64,000 nt of DNA from Aliiroseovarius sp. Z3 (GTDB taxonomy: Bacteria > Pseudomonadota > Alphaproteobacteria > Rhodobacterales > Rhodobacteraceae). The notes beneath the pieces are model-generated. The model ran no database searches. It was given only the letters and a program-made list of their open reading frames with translations, and was not told the DNA's origin. Location: contig NZ_JAFMZK010000001.1 of the NCBI RefSeq assembly GCF_029105185.1, positions 1-64,000 on the forward strand, read 5' to 3'. Position 1 is the first letter of the stretch. Every line of letters starts with the position of its first letter. The position numbers and the translations under genes are program-made. Shown here in pieces: positions 15,931 to 25,184 of the stretch.

Positions 15931-17265
15931 ATGGCGCAGGCAATGAAAATCGCGATCGTCGATGACGAACAGGACATGCGGCAATCAATCTCGCAATGGT
16001 TGTCCTTGTCGGGGTTCGAAACGGAAACCTATCCTTCGGCCGAAGATGCCCTGAAGGTGATCGGTCAGGACTATCCGGGGGTCATCATTTCAGACATCAA
16101 GATGCCGGGGATCGACGGCATGGGGTTCTTGAAGAAGCTGATGAGCCTCGACAGCTCGCTGCCGGTCATCATGATCACGGGCCACGGCGACGTGCCCATG
16201 GCGGTTGAAGCAATGCGCGTTGGCGCGTTTGATTTCCTTGAAAAGCCGTTCAACCCGGATCAGTTGACCAATCTGGCCAAGAAGGCAACGCACAAACGCC
16301 GTCTGGCGATGGATGCGCGCGCCTTGCGTCGCGAGCTGTCGGATGGGTCGACCATCATGAAAAAGCTGATTGGTGCCTCACCGGTCATGTCGCGCCTGCG
16401 CGAGGATATTCTGGATATCGGTCAGTCCGAAGGTCATGTGCTGATCGAAGGCGAAACTGGCACGGGTAAGACACTTGTGGCTCATGCATTACATGCGGTC
16501 GGGGCCAAGGCGGGTAAGAAATTCGTCGTCGCCACCTGCGCCGGGCAGGAAGAAGACGAACTGACCCGCCGTCTGTTCGGCCCGATGGAGGAAGGCGGTG
16601 CCCAGCCACTGGTCGAGGAAGCCCGTGGCGGCACGCTGGTTCTGGAAGATATCGAGGCGCTGCCGATGGGGCTTCAGGCTCGTCTGCTGACGTGGATGAA
16701 TGATCAGGGCACGCCTGCCGAAACCCGCGTCGTCGCGATCTGCAACCTGCAAGAGCAGGGCAAGACCTGCGAGGATTGCCTGCGCCCGGATCTGTTCTAT
16801 CGCCTTGCCGCGATGAAGATCACCCTGCCGCCCCTGCGTCAGCGCGGCGAAGATATCCTGATGCTGTTCACCGGCTTTGCCGACCAGTTCGCCGACGAAT
16901 ACGGGTGCGCCGCCCCCACGGTCAGCGCGCAAGAGGCCGCCCAGCTTCTGCAAGCACCATGGCCCGGCAATATCCGTCAGCTGATCAACATCGCCGAACG
17001 CGCCGTGTTGCAGTCGCGGCGCGGCACCGGCACGATCTCTTCACTGCTGATGTCCGACCATGACGAGGTTCAGCCGGTCATGACGACCGAAGGCAAACCC
17101 TTGAAGGAATATGTGGAAGCGTTCGAACGAATGTTGATCGACAACACGATGCGTCGCCACAAAGGGTCGATCGTCGGGGTGATGGATGAACTGTGTTTGC
17201 CGCGCCGGACCCTGAACGAAAAAATGGCGAAATACGGGCTGCAACGGTCTGACTATCTTACCTAA
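15931..17265 (+). CDS. dctD: DctD-like response regulator without GAFTGA loop
   Basis: A 444-residue NtrC-type regulator: receiver with phosphoacceptor Asp55 (SDIKMPG), AAA+ domain with Walker A GETGTGKT (about 174-181), and a Fis-type C-terminal helix-turn-helix (LCLPRRTLNEKMAKYGL). The sigma-54 contact loop GAFTGA is missing: where it should be the sequence reads LFGPMEEGGAQPL. Walker B reads LVLEDIE rather than LFLDEIG. Relatives in the family as I recall share this, so it may regulate without sigma-54, as Rhodobacter NtrC does. Start chosen at 15931 with AGGAGG 5 nt upstream rather than the ATG at 15913. Confidence 0.88.
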   Translation: MAQAMKIAIVDDEQDMRQSISQWLSLSGFETETYPSAEDALKVIGQDYPGVIISDIKMPGIDGMGFLKKLMSLDSSLPVIMITGHGDVPMAVEAMRVGAFDFLEKPFNPDQLTNLAKKATHKRRLAMDARALRRELSDGSTIMKKLIGASPVMSRLREDILDIGQSEGHVLIEGETGTGKTLVAHALHAVGAKAGKKFVVATCAGQEEDELTRRLFGPMEEGGAQPLVEEARGGTLVLEDIEALPMGLQARLLTWMNDQGTPAETRVVAICNLQEQGKTCEDCLRPDLFYRLAAMKITLPPLRQRGEDILMLFTGFADQFADEYGCAAPTVSAQEAAQLLQAPWPGNIRQLINIAERAVLQSRRGTGTISSLLMSDHDEVQPVMTTEGKPLKEYVEAFERMLIDNTMRRHKGSIVGVMDELCLPRRTLNEKMAKYGLQRSDYLT

Positions 17266-17374
17266 ATGATGGGTGCAGCGGTATTCATGCCGTCGCGCCG
17301 GACCTATCGCTTGATTGGTCTTGCGCAGTCGAATAGGCTTGGGTTGTTCACATGTTAAGCAACTGGAGTCTTCG

Positions 17375-18154
17375 ATGAAAGCGCCGGAAAACAAGCTGAA
17401 ACGCGCGCTGGCCGCTGGCGATATGCAGGTCGGTCTATGGCTGAACCTTGCCAGCGCGTCGGCGACAGAACTTGTTGGTGGCACCGGATATGATTGGGCG
17501 CTGATCGACGGCGAACATGCGCCCTATGACCCGACGCTTATTCAAACCCAATTGCGGGTGCTTGGGTCGTTCGAGATCTCGGCCATTGTGCGGGTGCCTG
17601 TTGGGGAAGACTGGATGATCAAGCAGGTGATGGATTTGGGGGCGCAAAGCCTTCTTGTGCCGATGGTCGACACCGGGAAGCAGGCCGCACGCATCGTGGC
17701 CGCTACCCGCTATGCGCCCGACGGGCGGCGCGGGATGGGGGCAGGGGTCGCACGGGCTGCCCGATATGGGCAGGTGGATGAATACCTGACAAACGCCAAT
17801 GATGAGGTGTGCCTGATCGTGCAGGCCGAGACGCGCCTGGCTGTTGAAAACATTGACGAGATTGCAAACACGGATGGGGTCGATTGCGTCTTTATCGGAC
17901 CGGCAGACCTGTCGGCTGATATGGGGCATCGCGGCAATCCCGGTCATCCTGAGGTGAAAGACGCGATTGCCCACACGGTTCGGCGCATCCGTGCGGCGGG
18001 CAAAGCGGCTGGCATTCTGCATTACGACCACGCCGATTTCGGGTATTACGCCGATCTTGGCGTGACCTTCCTTGGGGTGGGGTCGGAAGCCACGCTGTTG
18101 CGGATGGCGTTGGCTGAAAACCTGCGCGCCGCCCGTGCGGCGACCACGCGGTGA
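17375..18154 (+). CDS. HpcH/HpaI family aldolase
   Basis: A 259-residue class II pyruvate aldolase. The active-site segments are visible: WALIDGEHAPYD (metal and catalytic-base region), QAETRLAVENIDEI, and VFIGPADLSADMG. The fold is a TIM barrel; members cleave 4-hydroxy-2-oxo acids such as 4-hydroxy-2-oxoheptanedioate or 2-keto-3-deoxy-rhamnonate. No pathway neighbours indicate which substrate is used here. The start at 17375 has GGAG 7 nt upstream; the longer frame has none. A terminator follows. Confidence 0.9.
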   Translation: MKAPENKLKRALAAGDMQVGLWLNLASASATELVGGTGYDWALIDGEHAPYDPTLIQTQLRVLGSFEISAIVRVPVGEDWMIKQVMDLGAQSLLVPMVDTGKQAARIVAATRYAPDGRRGMGAGVARAARYGQVDEYLTNANDEVCLIVQAETRLAVENIDEIANTDGVDCVFIGPADLSADMGHRGNPGHPEVKDAIAHTVRRIRAAGKAAGILHYDHADFGYYADLGVTFLGVGSEATLLRMALAENLRAARAATTR

Positions 18155-18192
18155 CATCCGATAGTCTGGGCGGTTTACACCCTACGTAACGA

Positions 18193-18228
18193 CCTGCGGC
18201 AATCAGGTACGATTGCAGGGCTTTTTTT
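18193..18228 (+). terminator. Rho-independent terminator after aldolase gene
   Basis: GCAATC-AGGTAC-GATTGC with flanking CCT/AGG pairing is followed by GCTTTTTTT, 38 nt after the aldolase stop. Confidence 0.85.
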
Positions 18229-18277
18229 GTGACGTCCCTCGGGTTAAATGGACCAAGTTGAGTTCAAGGATTCCCCG

Positions 18278-19276
18278 ATGGCCAAAGCCCCGTATTTCCC
18301 GCCACCTCCGCCGCTCCCGCCGAAAACCCGGATGTTTCAACGGATGCCGCCCGCGGTGTTTACGCCGATCATGGGTGTGTTCGGGCTGGGGCTGGCTTGG
18401 CGGCGTGCGGCAGACATTCTATCCGCCCCCGCCGCAATCGGGGAGCTTCTGCTTGGCGCTGTCACCTTGCTGTATCTTTTCAGTCTCGCAGCTTATGCGA
18501 TGAAGTTCATGCAGCGCGCCGAAACCTTTGCTGAAGATTTGCGCGTATTGCCGGGGCGGGCAGGACTGGCGGCCATGGTTTTGACCGGCTATCTGTTTTC
18601 CGCCACGGTCGAGCCGTTTTCGCTGGTACTGGCGGGCGCGATCCTTCTGTTGACCTTCGCGGTGCACGTGATGCTGGCCGTTCGGGTCATTCACATGCTG
18701 ATCACTGGCCCGGCTGAAGCAAGGATTGTAACCCCGGTCTGGCACCTTCTTTTTGCCGGTTTCGTGCTGATCCCGCTGGCGGCCGTGCCGCTTGGCTGGA
18801 TGGGTTTTGCCACCGCCGCTTTCTGGGGCGGGTTCTTTTCGGCCGCGATTATCTGGGGTGCCAGTGCCGCCCAGTTCCTGCGCACCCGCATTCCCGCACC
18901 CCTGCGCCCGCTTCTGGCGGTACATTTGGCGCCGGCCAGCGTGTTGGGAACCGGCGCTTACCTGTTGGGCGAGACACAAATGGCCATGGTGTTCAGCGTC
19001 ATGGCCATCGTGATCCTGAGCGTGCTGCTTGGGCGCATCCGTTGGCTGTTGAAGGCGGGTTTCAGCCCGCTATGGGGGGCGTTTACCTTCCCCTTGGCCG
19101 CATTCTCCAGCCTGATGCAGCTTGGGGCCGTCGTCACGGGCAGTGACATCATGCGCATTGTCGCAGGCGCAAGCCTTGTGGCGGCAACGCTGATCATCCT
19201 GCCAATTGTCTATAGGGTCATCCAGATGTGGACCAAGGGCGATCTGGCGGTGAAAACCAACGCCTCTACGGCTTAG
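18278..19276 (+). CDS. SLAC1/TehA-type channel or exporter (TDT family)
   Basis: A 332-residue membrane protein with about ten hydrophobic helices and a proline-rich cytosolic N-terminus (FPPPPPLPPK). The first helix begins at VFTPIMGVFGLGLAWR, the family hallmark that relates to the SLAC1 anion channel and TehA. Function in bacteria is poorly known (tellurite, anions or sulfite for relatives). ATG at 18278 has AAGGA 7 nt upstream; a longer frame starts at 18248. A second TDT gene is at 58.8 kb. It converges with the YjbR gene and their stops overlap by 4 nt. Confidence 0.8.
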   Translation: MAKAPYFPPPPPLPPKTRMFQRMPPAVFTPIMGVFGLGLAWRRAADILSAPAAIGELLLGAVTLLYLFSLAAYAMKFMQRAETFAEDLRVLPGRAGLAAMVLTGYLFSATVEPFSLVLAGAILLLTFAVHVMLAVRVIHMLITGPAEARIVTPVWHLLFAGFVLIPLAAVPLGWMGFATAAFWGGFFSAAIIWGASAAQFLRTRIPAPLRPLLAVHLAPASVLGTGAYLLGETQMAMVFSVMAIVILSVLLGRIRWLLKAGFSPLWGAFTFPLAAFSSLMQLGAVVTGSDIMRIVAGASLVAATLIILPIVYRVIQMWTKGDLAVKTNASTA

Positions 19277-19626
19277 CTGTCAGGATCAAAGGGCGCCAGT
19301 GCTGCTTGTGCCTTCTTGGTCAGGCTGGCCCGGATCAGCGCATAAGACCGCTGAATGCGGTGGGTCAGCTCGTCCTGCCCGGCATCCAGCGGCAACAGCA
19401 CCCATGACCGATGGAAATAGGGCGCTTTGGTGCCCACGCCAGCCTCGATCAGCATCGTGGCGGTTTCAATATCGGGCGTCTTGACCGACACGCCGTCGGT
19501 CACGGCCCCCATGGCCGCAAAGATCTTTCCGCCCACTTTCCAGATGTCATGCCCCGGCCCAAACGGTTCGGACCATTCCGCACCGGGCAGGGCCTTGCAG
19601 ATCCCGTTCACATGCTCACGTGTCAT
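19273..19626 (-). CDS. MmcQ/YjbR family protein (CyaY-like fold)
   Basis: A 117-residue protein of the YjbR/MmcQ (DUF419) family, with a fold related to the CyaY/frataxin domain; function unknown, sometimes linked to DNA binding. The segment SEPFGPGHDIWKVGGKIFA and the hydrophobic end HRSWVLLPLD fit it. Start at 19626 (MTREHVNG) is chosen because the extra 34 upstream codons are not conserved in the family. Its stop overlaps the stop of the TDT gene on the other strand. Confidence 0.8.
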   Translation of the reverse strand: MTREHVNGICKALPGAEWSEPFGPGHDIWKVGGKIFAAMGAVTDGVSVKTPDIETATMLIEAGVGTKAPYFHRSWVLLPLDAGQDELTHRIQRSYALIRASLTKKAQAALAPFDPDS

Positions 19627-19830
19627 GCGAAAACGATAACCCGCTTGGCAGGCGCGGGGAAGAGTGATAGCGTCGCGCACATGAAACGGAAAAGCATCAT
19701 CATTATCTGCTGCATTCCCCACTGACATCGTCAGGCGGGCCGTTCTTCTATTCCATACATGTCAGGAACTTGGTAAGCCCGCCCGGGATAATTCTGTGGG
19801 ATTACGTGTGCGCAGACTTGCGAGGGCAAC

Positions 19831-21288
19831 ATGACGGAAATCAAACTTTACAACACGATGGCGCGGGAGAAGCAGGTCTTCTCCCCGATCGACCCGAAAA
19901 ACGTCCGCATGTATGTCTGTGGGCCGACAGTTTATGACCGCGCCCATCTGGGCAACGCGCGCCCTGTGGTGGTGTTTGACGTGCTCTATCGCCTGCTGCG
20001 CCATGTCTATGGGCCCGATCATGTGACCTATGTGCGCAACTTCACCGACGTGGATGACAAAATTAATGCCACCGCCTTGGCCCGCAAGGAAGCAGGCGCT
20101 GAGGGAACCTTGGAAGAGCTTGTCCACGAACGCTCGAACGAGACGATCGACTGGTATCTGAACGACATGCGCGCGCTGGGGGCGATGGACCCCAACGAAA
20201 TGCCCCGCGCGACCGAGTTCATTCAGCCGATGATCGACATGATCGAGGATCTGATTGCCAAGGGCCATGCGTACCCGGATGGGGCGGGGCATGTTCTGTT
20301 CTCGGTCAAAAGCTATGACGACTACGGCCGGCTGTCGGGCCGCTCGGTCGATGACATGATCGCGGGCGCACGAGTCGAGGTTGCGGACAACAAACGTGAC
20401 CCGATGGATTTCGTGCTGTGGAAGCCGTCCACCGATGATCTGCCGGGGTGGGACAGCCCTTGGGGGCGCGGTCGTCCGGGCTGGCACATCGAATGCTCGG
20501 CAATGAGCCACGACCTTCTGGGCGCGTCGTTCGACATTCACGGAGGCGGCAACGACCTGCAATTCCCGCACCATGAAAACGAGATCGCGCAGTCCTGCTG
20601 CGCGCATCCGGAAGGGCAATTCGCGCGCTATTGGCTGCATAACGAGATGTTGCAGGTCGAGGGCAAGAAGATGTCCAAGTCGCTGGGGAACTTTTTCACG
20701 GTGCATGATTTGTTGGAGCAGGGCGTGCCGGGCGAGGTGATCCGGTTTGTGTTCTTGGGCACGCATTATCGCAAGCCGATGGATTGGACCGAGAAGAAGC
20801 GGGCGGAGGCTGAGGCGACCCTGAGGAAGTGGCGTGTTTTGACTGACGGTGTCGAACCAGCATCCAGCCCGTCACCTGCGGTAGTGGCGGCTGTCGCAGA
20901 TGACCTGAACACAGCAGGTGCGTTGGCAGAGTTGCATAAGTTGGCAAAGCAAAATGAGGGTTCTCTGTTGCTAGCCTCCGCGAAACTTCTAGGGATCATG
21001 TCAGATGAATTGGGGGGCTGGGATTGGAGAACTCAAGTGATTTATGGAACCACTCATTCTAGTGAAAGCAAGTTTGGATCTGGTTCTTTTCATCAGTTCA
21101 GCCTCAGCGAATTGGCTGACAAGCTCCACTCTACTCGCATGACCGCCATGGAAACCAAAGACTTCTCCGCCGTGGATGCGCTGAAGGCCGCACTTACCGA
21201 GGCAGGTGTTCAAATCCGCATGTCCAAAGAGGGCGTCGAGCTTGAACCCGGTGCGGGTTTCGACGCCTCGAAGCTGGAGGGCCTGTGA
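19831..21288 (+). CDS. cysS: Cysteinyl-tRNA synthetase
   Basis: A 485-residue class I synthetase that charges tRNA-Cys. The zinc-binding Cys in [10 protein letters not shown], the HIGH-equivalent HLGN, the WHIECSAMS segment and the KMSKS loop ([10 protein letters not shown]) are present, so the catalytic core is intact. The C-terminal part is unusual: codons from about 20930 to 21130 have GC near 46 percent by hand count (83 of 180 bases from 20941) and encode a serine/histidine-rich stretch ([16 protein letters not shown]) I do not recall in relatives. The reading frame stays open and ends in the family tail ([14 protein letters not shown]). Confidence 0.95.
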   Translation: MTEIKLYNTMAREKQVFSPIDPKNVRMYVCGPTVYDRAHLGNARPVVVFDVLYRLLRHVYGPDHVTYVRNFTDVDDKINATALARKEAGAEGTLEELVHERSNETIDWYLNDMRALGAMDPNEMPRATEFIQPMIDMIEDLIAKGHAYPDGAGHVLFSVKSYDDYGRLSGRSVDDMIAGARVEVADNKRDPMDFVLWKPSTDDLPGWDSPWGRGRPGWHIECSAMSHDLLGASFDIHGGGNDLQFPHHENEIAQSCCAHPEGQFARYWLHNEMLQVEGKKMSKSLGNFFTVHDLLEQGVPGEVIRFVFLGTHYRKPMDWTEKKRAEAEATLRKWRVLTDGVEPASSPSPAVVAAVADDLNTAGALAELHKLAKQNEGSLLLASAKLLGIMSDELGGWDWRTQVIYGTTHSSESKFGSGSFHQFSLSELADKLHSTRMTAMETKDFSAVDALKAALTEAGVQIRMSKEGVELEPGAGFDASKLEGL

Positions 21289-21331
21289 TGCGCCGTCAGT
21301 TGAGTCAAGCAGAGGTTTGCCCTCGACCCGT

Positions 21332-21400
21332 GGGTGGGGGCGTCTTCGCCCCCGCCCTGGGGGGCGGGTCGGGGGCGAACCGGGCCGCAAGCGCCCCGGT
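21332..21400. repeat. GC-rich palindromic element between cysS and cimA
   Basis: GGGTGGGGGCG-TCTT-CGCCCCCGCCC forms a long stem, directly followed by GGGGCGGGTCGGGGGCG and a further GC hairpin. No T-run follows, so it is not a classical terminator. A similar GGGGGCGGGTCGG core is found at about 55,075, near typA. Confidence 0.55.
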
Positions 21401-21460
21401 GGGTGAAACGGCAACCGACGTTGGTCATGCCGTATGCGCGATGGCGAAGGGGACAAGCCA

Positions 21461-23080
21461 ATGACCGAACGCCTCTATCTCTACGACACCACGCTCCGTG
21501 ACGGCCAACAAACACAAGGTGTCCAGTTCTCACTGACAGAAAAGCAGCAAATTGCGACCGCGCTTGACGCGCTTGGCGTGGACTATATCGAAGGCGGTTG
21601 GCCCGGTGCGAACCCGACCGACAGCGATTTCTTCGCTGCTGCCCCCAAGACCCGCGCGCGTTTCACCGCCTTTGGGATGACCAAGCGGGCCGGGCGCTCG
21701 GCCGAAAACGACGACGTGCTGGCAGGGGTGATGAATGCGGGCACCCCGGCGGTCTGTCTGGTGGGCAAAAGCCATGACTTTCATGTCACCACTGCGCTGG
21801 GGATCGAACTGGACGAGAATGTGGAAAATATCCGCGCCTCGGTCGCGCATCTCGTCGCGCAGGGGCGCGAGGCGCTTTATGATGCGGAACATTTCTTTGA
21901 CGGCTACAAGGCCAATCCCGACTATGCGCTGACCTGTGTAAAGGCAGCGTATGACGCAGGTGCGCGCTGGGTTGTGCTCTGCGACACCAATGGCGGCACG
22001 CTGCCGCATGAGGTGCACGAGATCACCAAAGCCGTCATCGCGGCGGGCATCCCCGGCAACCATCTGGGCATCCACACCCATGACGACACCGGAAACGCCG
22101 TCGCTTGTTCACTGGCCGCCGTCGATGCTGGCGCGCGTCAGGTGCAGGGCACGCTGAACGGGCTGGGGGAACGCTGTGGCAATGCCAACCTGACAACGCT
22201 GATCCCGATCCTTCTTTTGAAGGAGCCCTATGCCAGCCAATTTGAGACCACCATCCCTCGTAAGGCGCTGAAGGGGCTGACCCGGCTGTCACGCCAGTTG
22301 GATGACATTCTGAACCGGGTGCCCAACAAGGCGTCGCCGTTCGTCGGCTCATCGGCCTTTGCGCATAAGGCGGGGCTGCACGCGTCTGCGATCCTGAAAG
22401 ACCCGACGACCTATGAGCATATCCCGCCAGAGACTGTCGGCAACACGCGTATCGTGCCCATGTCCAATCAGGCCGGGCAATCGAACCTGCGTGCGCGACT
22501 GGCCGAGGCCGGGATTGATGTGCCCAAGGGCGACCCCCGTCTGGGTGACATCCTGACCCGCGTGAAGGAGCGCGAGGATCAGGGCTATGCCTATGACAGC
22601 GCGCAAGCCTCGTTCGAGCTGGTCGCGCGTGACGTGCTGGGGCAGTTGCCACAGTTCTTCGAGGTCAAACGCTACAAGGTCACGGTCGAGCGGCGCAAGA
22701 ACAAGCGCAATCAGACCGTCAGCCTGTCGGAAGCCATCGTGGTGGTGAAGATCGGAGATGAGAAAAAGCTGTCCGTATCCGAAAGCATGGATGAAACGGG
22801 CACGGATCGCGGTCCGGTGAACGCGTTGGCCAAGGCGCTGGCCAAAGACCTTGGCCCCTATCAGGACATCATCGACGACCTGCATCTGGTCGATTTCAAG
22901 GTGCGCATCACCCAGGGCGGGACCGAGGCACAGACCCGCGTCATCATCGACAGCGAAGATCGCGACGGCCACCGCTGGTCGACCGTTGGGGTCAGCCCCA
23001 ACATCGTTGATGCCTCGTTCGAGGCGCTTTTGGACGCGATCACTTGGAAGCTGTTGCGCGACGGGGCCAAGCCGGCATGA
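21461..23080 (+). CDS. cimA: (R)-Citramalate synthase
   Basis: A 539-residue enzyme of the LeuA/HMGL family, of CimA length and type. It condenses pyruvate and acetyl-CoA to (R)-citramalate for isoleucine synthesis. The N-terminal barrel has LYDTTLRDGQQTQGVQFS and LGIHTHDDTGNAVA (metal ligands), then GLGERCGNANL. The C-terminal allosteric domain of about 120 residues is present (DLHLVDFKVRITQGGT). The ATG at 21461 has an AAGGGGA upstream. Its stop overlaps the next gene start by ATGA. Confidence 0.9.
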   Translation: MTERLYLYDTTLRDGQQTQGVQFSLTEKQQIATALDALGVDYIEGGWPGANPTDSDFFAAAPKTRARFTAFGMTKRAGRSAENDDVLAGVMNAGTPAVCLVGKSHDFHVTTALGIELDENVENIRASVAHLVAQGREALYDAEHFFDGYKANPDYALTCVKAAYDAGARWVVLCDTNGGTLPHEVHEITKAVIAAGIPGNHLGIHTHDDTGNAVACSLAAVDAGARQVQGTLNGLGERCGNANLTTLIPILLLKEPYASQFETTIPRKALKGLTRLSRQLDDILNRVPNKASPFVGSSAFAHKAGLHASAILKDPTTYEHIPPETVGNTRIVPMSNQAGQSNLRARLAEAGIDVPKGDPRLGDILTRVKEREDQGYAYDSAQASFELVARDVLGQLPQFFEVKRYKVTVERRKNKRNQTVSLSEAIVVVKIGDEKKLSVSESMDETGTDRGPVNALAKALAKDLGPYQDIIDDLHLVDFKVRITQGGTEAQTRVIIDSEDRDGHRWSTVGVSPNIVDASFEALLDAITWKLLRDGAKPA

Positions 23081-23874
23081 GTGATGCCCCGCGCGACCCC
23101 ATCGCCGCTTGCGCCGAGATGGTGCAGAAGGGCGACCCAGACCGGTTTCTGGCCACCATGACCGGTGAGGTGGACGAGCGTAAACGGCTGTTCCCGCTTT
23201 ATGCGTTTAATCTGGAAATTGCCCGTGCGCCCTTCATGTCGCAAGAGCCCATGGTCGCGATGATCCGTCTGCAATTCTGGCGCGATGTGATCGAGGCGGC
23301 TGTAGACGGGCGCGAGGCCCCGAAACACGATGTCGCGACGCCCTTGTCGCAACTGGTGATCTGGGGCGATCTGCGCGCAGAACCCCTGTTGACGATGGTG
23401 GACGCCCGCGAAAGCGACGTGCAGGACGCACAGCGCCGCGCGGTTGATCAGATCCGGGCATACTTGCGGGGTACCTCGGGTGCGCTGATGCTGGCGGCGG
23501 GACAGGCGACTGGTCTGACCGACTTCGAAGGTGATCACGCGAAAGATCAGGCCCTGACCGATCTGGGCGAGGCGGCAGGCATCGCCAACTGGCTGATGTC
23601 CCAACCCGCCTTGCAGGCGGCGGGTCGGGGGCATGTCATGCCCGACACTGACACGATCCGCGTCTTGGCCCGGGCCGGGTTGAAGCTGTTTGACGATGCC
23701 CGTGGGGTGCTGGGCAGGGAGGGCAATGCCGCATTGCGCTGCGCGTGGCGGACCCGACCGATTTTGCGCCAGGTTGAGAAATCCCCAGGCGCGGTCGCCG
23801 ACGGATCAGTGGGGCAATCGGAATTCGCCCGCCGCGGCACCTTGCTGTGGTGCAGCCTGTCGGGGAAGTGGTAG
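23077..23874 (+). CDS. Squalene/phytoene synthase-fold protein, NDUFAF6-like
   Basis: A 265-residue protein of the trans-isoprenyl diphosphate synthase fold. The segments YAFNLEIARAPF and MIRLQFWRDVIEA resemble the complex I assembly factor NDUFAF6 more than SqhC-type or CrtB enzymes. The two aspartate-rich motifs that bind diphosphate in true synthases (DxxxD) are not visible; the second region reads LGEAAGIANWLM. I therefore expect a NADH dehydrogenase assembly role rather than terpenoid synthesis. It is coupled to cimA by a 4-nt ATGA overlap, with no obvious functional link. Confidence 0.75.
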   Translation: MSDAPRDPIAACAEMVQKGDPDRFLATMTGEVDERKRLFPLYAFNLEIARAPFMSQEPMVAMIRLQFWRDVIEAAVDGREAPKHDVATPLSQLVIWGDLRAEPLLTMVDARESDVQDAQRRAVDQIRAYLRGTSGALMLAAGQATGLTDFEGDHAKDQALTDLGEAAGIANWLMSQPALQAAGRGHVMPDTDTIRVLARAGLKLFDDARGVLGREGNAALRCAWRTRPILRQVEKSPGAVADGSVGQSEFARRGTLLWCSLSGKW

Positions 23875-23993
23875 CGACGCATCCGCCAACCCTTCAAGCC
23901 CCAACTGATTGATCATCACAACGCTTGCCAAGAATCACCTCTTTGCGTCAGGTAGATGGGATTGCTTTGACGCGCTTGCCGGAGATGAAACGA

Positions 23994-25181
23994 ATGGTCG
24001 AACCGACACTCAATTTCTCGCGCGATGAATATGCGGATCGTCTGGCCAAGACCCGCCGCGAAATGGCGCGGCGAAACGTTGATCTGCTGATTGTCACCGA
24101 TCCGTCGAACATGAACTGGTTGACCGGCTATGACGGTTGGTCCTTCTATGTCCACCAATGTGTGGTTGTCACGATGGACGATGCGCCGATCTGGTTCGGG
24201 CGTGGGCAGGATGCGGCAGGGGCCTTGCGCACTTGTTACATGTCGCCGGAACACATCATCGGATATCCCGATCACTATGTGCAGTCGACCGAGCGCCACC
24301 CGATGGATTACCTGTCGGCGCGTCTGGTGGATCGCAAGCTGGACGGGGGTCGGATCGGTGTCGAGATGGACAATTACTGGTTTACGGCCGCTGCCTTTGC
24401 CGCGTTGCAAACCCATCTGCCCAACGCCCGGTTCACAGATGCCACCGCATTGGTGAATTGGCAGCGCGCGGTGAAGTCTGACGCCGAAATCGGCTACATG
24501 CGGCAAGCCGGTCAGATCGTCGGCAAGATGCACGAACGGATATTCGAGAAGGTCGAGCCGGGCCTGCGTAAATGTGATCTCGTGACCGAGATATATGATG
24601 CGGGCCTGCGCTATGACGATACGCTTGGGTATGGTGGCGATTATCCGGCCATTGTGCCTTTGCTTCCGTCAGGTGCCGATGCCGCAGCACCGCATCTGAC
24701 CTGGGACGACCAGCCCATGAAAACCGGCGAGGGCACGTTTTTCGAGATCGCCGGTGTGGTGCACCGATATCACTGCCCACTGTCGCGCACTGTGTTTCTG
24801 GGCAAGCCGACGCAAACCTTTCTGGATGCGGAAAAGGCGGTTCTTGAGGGGATGGAAGCCGGGCTGGACAAGGCCTGCGCTGGCAATACCTGCGAAGATA
24901 TCGCGCTGGCTTTCTTCGACGTTCTGAAGAGATACGGGATCGAGAAGGACAACCGCACGGGCTATCCTATCGGCCTGTCCTATCCGCCCGATTGGGGCGA
25001 GCGCACCATGTCGCTGCGCCCCGGGGACAAGACCGAGCTTCAAGAAAACATGACTTTCCACTTCATGACCGGGCTGTGGATGGAGGATTGGGGTTTCGAG
25101 ATTACCGAAAGCATACGCATCGGTACGGACGGGCCGGAATGCCTGTCCCACGTGCCGCGAAAAATGTTTGTGAAAGACTGA
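23994..25181 (+). CDS. doeA: Ectoine hydrolase DoeA (M24 peptidase fold)
   Basis: A 395-residue pita-bread-fold protein of the creatinase/aminopeptidase P family. N-terminal start LNFSRDEYADRLAKTRREMA and segments NMNWLTGYDGWSFYVHQ, PLLPSGADAAAPHL and FFEIAGVVHRYHCPLSRT fit DoeA/EutD, which opens the ectoine ring to N-acetyl-diaminobutyrate. The neighbour is DoeB, supporting the call. I chose the ATG at 23994 with GGAG 9 nt upstream; two longer in-frame starts exist. The usual ectoine uptake genes (uehABC) and the regulator enuR are not present here. Confidence 0.85.
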   Translation: MVEPTLNFSRDEYADRLAKTRREMARRNVDLLIVTDPSNMNWLTGYDGWSFYVHQCVVVTMDDAPIWFGRGQDAAGALRTCYMSPEHIIGYPDHYVQSTERHPMDYLSARLVDRKLDGGRIGVEMDNYWFTAAAFAALQTHLPNARFTDATALVNWQRAVKSDAEIGYMRQAGQIVGKMHERIFEKVEPGLRKCDLVTEIYDAGLRYDDTLGYGGDYPAIVPLLPSGADAAAPHLTWDDQPMKTGEGTFFEIAGVVHRYHCPLSRTVFLGKPTQTFLDAEKAVLEGMEAGLDKACAGNTCEDIALAFFDVLKRYGIEKDNRTGYPIGLSYPPDWGERTMSLRPGDKTELQENMTFHFMTGLWMEDWGFEITESIRIGTDGPECLSHVPRKMFVKD

Positions 25182-25184
25182 GCC

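Noticed and set aside
23077-23874. Phytoene or squalene synthase (carotenoid/hopanoid)
   Set aside because: Aspartate-rich motifs not visible; NDUFAF6-like segments fit better and no terpenoid genes are near.
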